NCBI GenBank assembly: GCA_001986395.2
Contig: MQVO02000104.1
Location: 1-34,551, forward strand
Direction of reading: 5' to 3'
DNA from: Irpex lacteus
Lineage: Eukaryota > Basidiomycota > Agaricomycetes > Polyporales > Irpicaceae
DNA: 34,551 bases
Below the pieces are notes generated by a model that saw only the letters and a program-made list of their open reading frames with translations, ran no database searches and was not told the DNA's origin. Positions 20,791 to 30,616 of this stretch are shown here, in pieces (within the stretch, counting starts at the first letter, position 1; every line of letters begins with the position of its first letter). A program made the translations under genes and the position numbers.

Positions 20791-23405
20791 CGATTGTACC
20801 TGTACCCGGCTTATTTGTTACAGTGGCATCGGTCACTGTGCATATGCAAGGTTTAATGATGCGCTGGCACGAGCAATCGTCGAAAAAACATAGATGAGTA
20901 TCAAACAACATGATATGTGCTGTCATACGTTACATCTCCGCACGCTCTCATGTACCCCAAGGTATCACCTTCTTTTACTTCGGTGACGGATAGAAGCATG
21001 TAGGACGGGCAAGTTGGCAAACTGGGCCGAAACGGGCGTGAGCAACGCTTATCTGAACTCCCGCACGCGCTGTCCTTTCGAAAATCTAGCCCAGACGGAG
21101 CATCATACTTCGAAAGCTTAATGGTCAATAGGGTTTCGGAAGGTACGGGCAGGCTCCACATGCATCATATGATGAATCTTGTACCATCGACGTCTACATA
21201 ACATCCAGTAAATAGAGATAATACGGAAGCAGTTGAGGGTAGATACCGAAGTGATCTTATGATCCTGAGACCATGGTTGCAGCGCGGTGACAGCGAAAGA
21301 AGCTTGGTCCAGCTATTATTGCCTGAATAGGCCACGGATCCCATGTAACGTTTGTTCGTCAGAGCTATGAACAAACTTAAGCACCAACGGGACTCACGAG
21401 GCTACTCCACCGCGAACCGTGATACAGTGTTCGCGACGATCCCGCGTGTATCTCATCCTCATCGTCGGGCTCTATGGCGCAAAGTCATCATCAGCCAATC
21501 CAGTCAGCCCACACACAAGAGCGAAGAAAGCAGAGTCCCTACTAAAACCCCGTATACGAGTGCAATCGAATATTGCCCACTGGTTCCGAGGCCAGGATAA
21601 AAACGAAATGTGGCTGCATTCAAATTTGCCATAGCATTTGTCTGCTGCTGTCCTTCGATCATCGTTGTGACGCTAGATAATCATGACATAAACACAGCCC
21701 GTATCTTAACTTTCCAGAGACATGTAAACAGCTCGCCAAGCATCTTCGAATCGCCAAACCTAAAGATTCGACGAACCTGATACATGAGAGATGCTCCAAA
21801 GCTGCGACGTCCTCAAGACACGCACGGATCTTCTCTCTTGACACTGTGCAGCCCTACAGTGATTCGCGACCGTCGGTAGCATAAGCATATCTGAGAGGTT
21901 GGAATAATTTTGACAACGTGTGCACTACGAGTACCGGAGAGAAGACGTACTAGGCTGTCCGAGAATGCCACTACGTCAGCATACAACCAATGTGGCCATG
22001 TACCGCTGAATTCACCATCCGTGCGCATATGTAGATGGAGCTATTGACAGCGGATTCTGCTGCCATGAGTTGAATACGTAGTTACGGTCATGATGAACTT
22101 AGGGCGGCGAGCACTGTGGTGAATAAGAACAGAAGTGACGCATAGTAAGTTCGAGAACTCACCCCAGTTTGCTCGTTCCAAAACTGATACACAGGCTGTT
22201 TGGATGTGTCTTGGAAATTGAGCTTTCCAATACAAGCACTGGTATAGTGTTGTTGTGATCCAGGCGATGAATGCATGAGGCGTAGAAACTTCTGAATGGA
22301 GGTACACCACCAACAGTCACTCACCAAAAGTGGCCTGTACGGGTAGCCAGCGTTACGGCCAATCCCTGCCAACTGAATAGAAGCTGCATCTTGCACGACA
22401 TTTGACATTCTGAGTCTAAAGACCCGGTCTAGAACTGGGTATGTAATTCGGTCAGATCCTTCAGCGTCAACGTAAACACAACCGTGACATACCTCTTTCC
22501 CAAACTCAGTTTGGTAAACACCAATCAGGTCTCTCGTAAACCTAAGACAACCACCCGATCCGAGATGTCCGAATACGAATAATCTTCAAGTTGCGTAGAA
22601 CATATGCTCTATCTATCAGAACGAGTTGAGATCTTCCATCGTAGCGTCACCGATCATAACTGTAGCGATTGCGAACTTGGCGGAGGTGATCCTTGGAAAT
22701 TCTAGTGATGATCTCCAGTATGCTCACCGTGACCACATCCATCGTGAGCGCCGCCATACGTACGGCAGATGTCAGCTGGGCGCAACTTCTATGAAGCCGC
22801 GCATCCGAGTATCTAACGAAAAGTTGCTTCAGCTATGCATGCTATTGTCAACTGCGCCGAGAATTTCTACTTACCTGCGACTATTGATAATCTCTCAAAT
22901 TCCCCGCGAATGCCGAGCGAAAACCTGCGACCAATCATTCTCGGTTTATTCTAGAATCGACATACCCCCAGTGAGCAATTTAAACTCGAAGTTTTCAATC
23001 TATCTGTGAAGGGCACTTAGTTGGTTGGTCTGCGCCAATACCCCGCCGAGACCCTACAACTGGTAACTTAATCAGATCGGTCAGGGGAAACCTGATTGCT
23101 TTCTACGTGAGGTCGATAGTCGCACGAGAGGAGGCCGTAGTTCCAGAGTCTCGGAGTCCCTGGCAGCTCCGCACCACTCGCTTAGCATACATGCGTTCTA
23201 CTATCTAGGCAAACGACGAACGTCAAGAACGTGCAGTGCGAGCAAAAGTAAACACATACCTTACGTAGAACCACTTATGCTCCCATATGAGGCGGAAACC
23301 ACGACAGGATAGCGGACACCGAAAGCCATACAATTGTCAACACACATCGGTACACCATGTTTCAGACGCGAGCCTCATTCCCTCCAGGCCATACCCACCA
23401 ATCTA
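20791..23405. other. Gene-poor interval of 2.6 kb with probable gene relic
   Basis: No intact gene was found. It contains the 5' region of the DUF6534-like gene on the left, the 3' end of the ECM11-like gene on the right, and a probable decayed DUF6534 copy near 22.1-22.4 kb. Many short frames occur on both strands, but none shows a consistent protein pattern across splice sites. I saw no long terminal repeats or terminal inverted repeats. Confidence 0.45.
22088..22408 (-). pseudogene. Possible relic of a second DUF6534-type gene
   Basis: On the minus strand a segment reads HAFIAWITTTLYQCLYWK and later LERANW. It is followed by the same donor context as the intact neighbour (AAC TGG G, then GTGAGT) and a CACAG acceptor leading into V-L-A. 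In the intact gene the matching junction is ETANW-VFAT at the same phase. The following frame stops after a few codons, and the parts before and after do not join. A decayed tandem copy is the simplest reading, but the evidence is short and the call is tentative. Confidence 0.35.
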
Positions 23406-25066
23406 CTAATCCTCGTCACTCAAACCTTTGCTCTTGTCAGCACCACCCGCACCCGCACCCTCCTGTCCCTGCCCAACACCACAAACAACCCCACCATTCC
23501 TAATCAAATTAGCCCTCACCTCCTCGAGCGTCTTCTCCCGCTCAGCAAGGACCTTCCGATGCGACCCCAAGCTCGCGTTCAAATTCGCGTATAGCGCGAG
23601 TTTGGTACTTGTATGCGGGTAAAGTAAATCGCGCGTGTATACAACGATTAGAGAGGAGATATGGAGTGGAATGGACGTACTTCATGTGCTCTTTGACCTG
23701 CCGAGATGTCAGTTATTGGATGCGAGATTATTTAGAATGGTATTGAAGGAACGTACAAAGTCGAGTAGTTTACTGAATTTCCCTGCTAGTTCTGAGGTAC
23801 GATAACCGCGTTAGTTTAGTTGAGTCCCCCACACGTTTCGGTGTGTTACAGCACACAGCCATAAGGATAGGGATACGGTAACATATAATGATGCATACCA
23901 TCGGCACCAGCCGTCCACTCGTCGAGACTGCACTCCGTCCATCTCTTCTTCGCGTCTTCATACGCGTCGAGATGTTCGCCCACGAACGTATCGAGGTCTT
24001 GTCCGAACAACTGTGCTAATGCGTGGTCCTTGTGGACGTTCATTGCGGGAACGGGAGGCTGGGCGTTCATCGGTGGTGCATACACTGACCCTGCGCGAGA
24101 GGCGGCGGGAGAGGGCGAGCGTTGGGGCGATGAGTGGTACGGCGCGAGGGATTCCCGACGGCCGTTGAAGTTGTGCTGGAGCTGAGATATTGAAGGCCGT
24201 TATTTTTCGTGCGGGATTATGCTTAAAAATAAACTCACATCCTGGTCAACGTCTGACTTGTAACGCTTTGGCGCGTTGTAGTCCACTTCTATATCGATTT
24301 CTTCGGTGCGTTCGACACGCTTCTGAACGCGTCGAGCGGGCAATTTCGTGTAACGGTCGTCAAAAGCAGAAGCAGAGTCGTCGTAAGTGAAGCCATCAGC
24401 ACCGCCACCTGGTCCACCACGCGAGCGATTTTCGTTTGTTTCTTGGCCTTGATGAGGCTGGTTCTCTAGTCCTCTAGTGCCAGAACGGGCAAGACAGCGA
24501 GGTCCTTCAGCAGAAGTATCATTAAACATCGAGATCTCTTCATCAGGCCCAAGAAGGCCTCCTTCAGTGCTTGTATGCGGGTTATTCACGTTCAGATCAT
24601 CGATAGAGGCAGCAGAATGGCGTTTGGTGGGAGAAGGAACCCGAGGGGCACGGAAAGCAGACATAGGCTGGAAGCTGGCAGAACTGGGAAAGAAGGGAGA
24701 AGGTGCGGCAATTTTCATTCCACGTTGGTTCATGTTAGGCTTGAAGGGTTTTGCAGAGGGAGAAAATGGGCGAGTCGCGTCGTCTTCGAAGGACCTACGA
24801 GCTTTGGGCAAGAAGGGAGAGCTTTCCAGATGATTGTTCTTGTTCTTCTTTCCTAGATTGGCGAGGTTGAGAGGCTTGTTGATCCCGCCCAGAGGAGGAA
24901 TGTCGTCGGAAGAAGCATTCGAGTGCAAGCTGATAGACGTTGCTGACGACCTGTCTCCTCCGTCTGAGCTCATGCTGACATCGGCTTTGAGACTGTCAGA
25001 AGAACTGTCGGCAGCTGAGACAGCAGACTGTTTAGATTGGGGTATAAAAGGCTGGCGAGCACTCAT
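23406..25066 (-). CDS. ECM11-domain-like protein (candidate synaptonemal-complex/meiotic protein)
   Basis: A predicted 454-residue protein in five exons: 25066-24239, 24181-23899, 23791-23757, 23697-23681 and 23607-23406, with consistent phases. The fourth exon is only 17 nt and the third 35 nt. The first 350 residues are disordered and rich in Ser, Pro and Asn. The C-terminal part (about 355-435) reads KRWTECSLDEWTAGADELAG, then KFSKLLDFVKEHM and SHRKVLAEREKTLEEVR. This resembles the ECM11 domain (W-x-x-L-x-x-W-x-x-x-G...F-x-x-L-L followed by a basic/acidic helix). In yeast Ecm11 is a SUMO-modified central-element protein of the synaptonemal complex. The start MSARQPFIPQSKQ was preferred over an ATG nine codons upstream. 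It is divergent from a cohesin subunit gene, which fits a chromosome role. The family call is moderate because the similarity is weak and was judged by eye. Confidence 0.6.
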
Positions 25067-25297
25067 AGCGAGAGAAGTTGGAAACAAAAACAAAGCACTT
25101 AGCAGAGGAAATTGCAGCGGAAGATGAAGGTCGAGAGCAAAGAGCGATGTTTCCCGTTTTGGGTGTGCGCCAGCTTTGTGGCGTTTTACGTGACAGACGC
25201 GTGACCATCACAATCACGTTGAGTCACGTTGTCGAGAACCGCGACACGCGCTGGCCTTCTTAGCCACCGACGCACGACGACCGACGCATTTCCCGTT
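25067..25297. promoter_or_regulatory. Shared divergent promoter of ECM11-like and cohesin SA genes
   Basis: Only 231 bp separate the two start codons. The region contains the palindrome ACGCGT and repeated GTGAC/GTCAC motifs around 25190-25236. A canonical TATAAAAG on the + strand lies just outside it at 25042-25049, inside the first codons of the ECM11-like gene. Co-regulation is inferred from the arrangement. Confidence 0.65.
25197..25202. promoter_or_regulatory. MCB-type element ACGCGT
   Basis: ACGCGT is the MluI cell-cycle box bound by MBF/DSC1 (Mbp1-Swi6 type) factors that drive G1/S and, in fission yeast, meiotic genes. It sits about 96 bp upstream of the cohesin ATG and 131 bp upstream of the ECM11-like ATG. 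A second ACGCGT occurs at 25401-25406 in the first cohesin intron. Binding is inferred. Confidence 0.5.
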
Positions 25298-28200
25298 ATG
25301 TCCGACACCGACGCAGACGACGCCGCCGCACCCCGACGATCACAGAGAGAAAGAAAAAAGACGTCGCTGTTCGAATCAAGTGCGTTGATGCGCTGTTCTG
25401 ACGCGTCTCACAGCTCATTAGGACTTTGCAGATAGCCAACAGAGCAAGCGGAAGCGTTCCGACGATGACGACGACTCGCTCAGCGAGCTGACCGAGAGCG
25501 ACACTCCCGACGCCGGGGACAATGAGGCGGACGTCGAAGAAGACTATTCTGCGCCAACGCCGAAGCCAAAGGCGAAAGCCAAAACATCGCAGCCCAAGCC
25601 TGCGCCCGCCGCCGACGGGCAGCCTAAACGGAGAGGTCGTCCACCGGGGAAGAAGCCAAGAATGACTATTACGAAAGTCCCTGGACCACCGAAACCTCGC
25701 AAACAGAGAGCTCGCAAAGGAGGTGCAGGTTTTGACGCGGAGCAAGTGGCAAAGGAGACGAAGATTACCAACGATAATCCTTTGTTCAGTACGTCTCCCA
25801 CTGACTAAACTCAATGTGCTACCTACTTACCTGTCTTAGATGCTATTATGAACCCCTCTGCTGCCTTACAGTCGACCGTAGAGGACTTTTTGGACTCTCT
25901 AACCCAAACACCCGGTCCCGCTCAAGCAGAACTCATAAACTGCGTCTTTCGAGCATGCGGCTGCAACCATACCATAGACGGAGATGAAGCACTTGACTAC
26001 GACGGCATCGTCGACGCGCTAGACAACATCACCGAGGCACTCAAACAGGATGATACCCCTGTATACCCTCTCACATCCAAGTTACCCGCTTTCAAGCCCT
26101 TCCGCGCATCCCTCTCAGAGTTTCTCTCGCGTCTTATCTCCTCGGCTGCCGCCATGGGCCAGTTGTACTCCACAGAACTCATGACAACTCTTCAAGCATG
26201 GGTGGTCGCTATGAGCAGCAGTCAGCTGCGAAGTTTCCGGCATACAGCGAGCGTCGTTGCCTTAGAGGTGGAAACGGCCTTGTCGGAGGTAGCAGCTACT
26301 GTGGAGAAGGAAGCGGAGGTCGTCAGCAGACAGAAAGAGGGTGAGAGAAAGCGAAAGAAGGGGAAGGCAGAGCCCACCACTGCCAGAGAGAAGGAACTTG
26401 ACGGGAAAGCAGCTGAGGTTAGAGAACGGAGGGCTAAACTAGCCGAGTTCCTCAAAGAATTCGTCGACGGGTAAGTCTCTTTGTCTACATCAGACTTTTA
26501 ACGCGCATTCAATCACGCAACTCTAGTGTTTTCGTCCATCGGTACCGCGACCTCGATCCCAACATCCGTGCAGAGTGTGTGCGAGCAATGGGCCTCTGGT
26601 TCTCCAAATACCCAGCCCACTTCCTAGACGGCCAATACCTTCGTTACGTCGGCTGGGTGCTCTCCGATGGGAACACCCACGTACGCCTGGAAGCCGTTAA
26701 AGCGCTCTCCCTCGCCTACGCTCAAACGGAGTTCATCGGCATCGGAGCCCTTCAGCACTTCACCGAGCGGTTCAAACCTCGTCTGGTGGAGATGGCGATG
26801 GGCGACACCGAGCTGAGCGTACGAGTTGCTGTTGTGCAGGTGTTGCAGGCTGTTGATGGACATGGGTTACTGGAGGACGACCAGCGGTCGAAGTTGTGTC
26901 TTTTGATATTCGACGAGGAGCCGAGGATGAGACGCGCTGTTAGTGGGTTCGTCAAGGGCGTGTGGGAGGAGAGTCTGGAGGAGCGGCTGGTGGGGAAGAA
27001 GCCGGACGCGAAAGACAAGAAGAGGGCTGGCATTAAAGCTTTAGCAATGCTTTTGGTGCATTGGGGCAAGGCGTTGGACAAGGGGAAAGGCGCGGAGGAA
27101 GACGACGACATGGATGAGGATGGAGAGCAGTCGGAAGGGTCGAGGCGGGGGCGGACGAAGGAGGTCGTGAGTATTGTAGGTCCTGAGCAGAAAGGGCGGA
27201 CTGCACTCGCCGTCGATGCGTTGTGGGACGAGGTCCCGCAAGTGGGAGATTGGGAGAGCCTGCTCGAGCTGCTTCAGCTTGATCATTCTGCGTCTGAAGA
27301 CCCGTCTTCGCAATCAAGAGGGAAGAAAAAGGGGAGGCAGGCGGGTGGTGAATCGGCTATAGATGAGGTGTGGAGATTGGAGGAAGTTGAGGAAGGCGTG
27401 TTGCTCGAGGTCCTCTTGGCAGCTCTGCGAAAGGCGAAGGCGATAGCAGCAGGGGGTAAGAAGGTGAGTATATCGTTGGTCCATTATCGGTTGTGGTTGA
27501 ACGATTATCGCAGGGTGAAGAAGACACCGTTTCTTCGGACATCACACGAGCTCTCATCAAAGCGCTCCCAAGGTTGTTCGTCAAGTACCAGACGGACCCT
27601 GGAAGGATGTCGGACGTTCTGCAGCTCCCGCAGTTAATGAACTTGGACCTGTATCTGGAGATGCGCGTGATGACCGTAAGACATCCTTCCCTATCTTCCG
27701 CTAGCACGACCGACTGAATCCTGCTCCAGGCATATTCCTCATTATGGGATGACGTGATCAAACAATTCACCTCCCACTCCGCTCCGATAGTCCTGTCAAC
27801 CGCAGTAACCACCATCCGCCACATGATGGACGCGACGAGTCTCTCAAACACGAACAGCACGAAGATACTCGAGCTCGAAGAGCTTCTGTCCACCTCCCTC
27901 CGGGACGTCATACAAGGTCGGGATGAACTTGAGATCGCCTCGTTCAGCGAGGACGAAGTGCTCGCTCTCTCGGGTATTGTAACCCGTCTGGCGACGCTTG
28001 CTGGCACGCGGGACGTGACGAGTTGGATGGAGGAGGACGAAGGGGGGAAGCAGAGTAGTGCGTGGGATATCATCACGGCTCTCGTCGAGCGCGGTAAACT
28101 GGGATATAAGGAGGAGGAATCTGTGCGTGTCTATCCTACAGGTCTGCGAACGGCTTAATAACCGCTCAACCTCTACACATAGATGATCGACCAAGCACTT

Positions 28201-30138
28201 CACCTGCAGACGTTGTATATCATCTGGAAGGCACGTGGTCTCACGGCTGCTCCTGACCCTTCACATGAAGAGGTCAGATACCGAGACCGGCTGAAAGAGT
28301 GCAGAGACGTCTTGGTAGAGAGATTGCTAGAGTTCACAGTTGGGACACAGTCAAATACAGCGGACGCAGTTCGGAGAGCCGTAAGCCGTTTTCGAGCAAT
28401 GACACTAGAAATTACTGATCCAGTGTGCTTTCAGGCATTCCAAAACCTCATGAACCTCCACATCCTCTTCTGTCCCGCCCAAACTGTCGCCGCGGACGGC
28501 AGCGACCTACCCACTGCAGCCTTAGCCCTGACTCTGGACGATGAGGCGCAATACCGCTGTGCAGGGTTCGTACAAGCGGAGATCGAGCGATATGCTGAGG
28601 AACTCGACGAGAACAAATCAGAGGACGGTGATAGCGACGAGCAAGATAGCGAACGCGAACAGTCAGAAGAGGAAAGAGGAGCGAAAGCGGCTCGAAGCAA
28701 GAAGTCTAAAGGCAAACAACGTGCTAAGAATGTGCCAGTGGGTGAGTACTCAGCGCTGCTCCATCAATGATATCTACTCACATTCGCTTGTGCGTAGATG
28801 ACTCGGCTCGAGTGAAGCTTGAGAAAGAGTACGTTTTTATGGGCCTTGTGGCTACCTTCCTGCGTGCCATACGCGCAGGTGCCATCCACTTCCGGCACTG
28901 CTCCGTTTTGTTGGCGCATTACGGACGACTTGGGATCTCGTTCGACCTATGCGCCAAGTTGATCATAGATATCCTGCGGGAAGAGGGTATGTATAAGGAG
29001 AACGGAGATATCGTAGTCTCTATTATCACACAGGCCATTCGTGAGGTAAGGCTTATGTCACCGCCGTAGACATGATCAGGCTAAGCGTTTTCTACAGTCC
29101 TTCCTGATGGTCCTTGACGGGATCAGCCCTACAGAGGACAACACCATCGCTCTCAGCAAGCTCTTGGCCTCCGCCTTCATTATAAGAGGAGCTCAACTTT
29201 CCGTGGTCAAACGTCTAGACAGCCAATTCGTCGTCAGCATTCACACAGATCTGATCACCTGGTTGTTCAAGCGGATCGCTGCTTATGACGCCGCTGGGAA
29301 CAGGAAGGCACGAACGAAATGCATATCGTTCTTCAAGGTCTTGACGCCGTTGGTGAACTCCCTTGATAGCCGTGACTCTTTGAAGATGTGAGTATTCCCC
29401 ATGTGACCCTGTCAGTATCAGCTAATTTCTTTTCCTTCTGTAGTAAAGCACATCTTGATCAGACTTTGGCGCAGTCGAAGGTTGAGGTCGTAGCAACTTC
29501 CAAGGCCTGGGATGCATATAGAGCCTATGAGAAGAAATTGGCTGGGGCCAAAGAGAAGAGTAGGTGTTCGTGTTATAGCCAGCAGTGTTCCATCTAACGT
29601 CAACATTATAGCTATGAACGGTCGAGCGAAGAAAGGTAAAGCTGCCAAAAGTGCCGAGATTATCACTACCGAGGACGAGGGAGGAATTACCGATGCTAGT
29701 GCGGCTCCAAGATCGAAAACAGTTTACCGCGGCAGGGCAACAGCTGACTCCGGTATGGAAGACGAGAGTGAGAGAGACAGCCCGCCGCGAGCGCCAGCTC
29801 CTACGACTCCCAAACAGAGGCCACGCGCCCGACCCGTAGCCCGACCTGTGACGCCAGATCTCAGCTCTCCTGAACCCTTACGCTCTCCTTCGCCAGCCCA
29901 GTCAGAGCCTTCTGTAAGAGCAAGCTCTCCACCATTGTCAGAGCCACCTTTGACTCCGGAACCTGACGAGCCTGAAGAGGAGATGGCAACACCCACCGCC
30001 TCTCGTAAACGACAACACTCCCCAGACGACCAGGATTCGGTGGAAGGTTCTGTCGCGGGGGACAACCCCTCATCTTCTGTGGTCCCGGATTCTCAGGATG
30101 ACGAAATTCACATCCGTCGCAAGCGTATTCGGCATTAG
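25298..30138 (+). CDS. Cohesin subunit of the SA/STAG/Scc3 family
   Basis: This encodes the HEAT-repeat cohesin subunit (Scc3/Psc3/STAG type) that binds the kleisin and DNA and stabilises cohesin on chromosomes in the nucleus. Twelve exons give 1415 residues in full phase: 25298-25379, 25432-25788, 25840-26470, 26527-27463, 27514-27675, 27730-28122, 28183-28380, 28435-28741, 28798-29045, 29098-29387, 29444-29559, 29612-30138. The N-terminus is acidic and basic by turns, with an AT-hook (KRRGRPPGKK, residues 93-102). The STAG domain begins FNAIMNPSAALQSTVEDFL. The stromalin conservative domain starts near residue 354 with FVDGVFVHRYRDLDPNIR and continues MGLWFSKYPAHFLDGQYL. An acidic linker (EEDDDMDEDGEQSEG) and a long Ser/Pro-rich C-terminal tail with many SP/TP sites follow. 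The intron at 28381-28434 is 54 nt with no stop, so retention would add 18 residues. Family assignment is firm. Confidence 0.96.
25401..25406. promoter_or_regulatory. Second ACGCGT element in cohesin intron 1
   Basis: This is a copy of the MCB-type palindrome within the first intron (25380-25431) of the cohesin gene, about 200 bp from the first copy. It could act with the promoter copy. Alternatively it is chance in a CG-rich stretch. Confidence 0.3.
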
Positions 30139-30616
30139 ACTGCTTCAGATACCCTGTGTTCTGTTTCTAGAATCCGACATTACTTATCAACCCTGCTCTC
30201 CTTGCTCATCGTACTTACATGTTGTGTTGTATCTTGGACTTTGCTTTATGTATGCTGTTTGAGCGGTTTATTATGTGATGGGGCCGTTTATTACTTACAA
30301 TTTATAAAGTTCTGAGCCACCACCAACAGATTCGACGAGGAACGCTTACATGACAGCCACGAGAGCTGGCATGACGCAAGGAGGAACAAACGTAGTCTTG
30401 GGTCGGCTCCCTCACCACTTCGGGCTCTTTTACGATGAATATGCGAATATATACATTGGCGATGTTTGACAACAGGATGCAAAAGGAGTGAGCAACTGTA
30501 CGAACATATCTGGTGAGTGTACGACAAGTGTGCGATAGTAGATAACTGGTATATAGCAAACGAATAAAATATGGCGGAGATTACACTAATATTCAAACAC
30601 TTAAACAATCGTGGAC
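30139..30616. other. Intergenic region between convergent genes
   Basis: These 478 bp hold the 3' ends of the cohesin gene (+) and the coiled-coil gene (-). An AATAAA occurs on the + strand at 30563-30568, far from the cohesin stop. Open frames on the minus strand here (30291-30707 and 30302-30559) are not protein-like and are rejected. Confidence 0.5.

Noticed and set aside
20791..23405. A transposable element filling the gene-poor interval
   Set aside because: No reverse transcriptase, transposase or integrase motifs, no long terminal repeats and no target-site duplications could be seen.
25544..25814. Long minus-strand open frames across the cohesin N-terminal region and several others inside cohesin exons
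   Set aside because: They are shadows of the cohesin frame created by biased codons (Pro/Lys/Ala-rich region).
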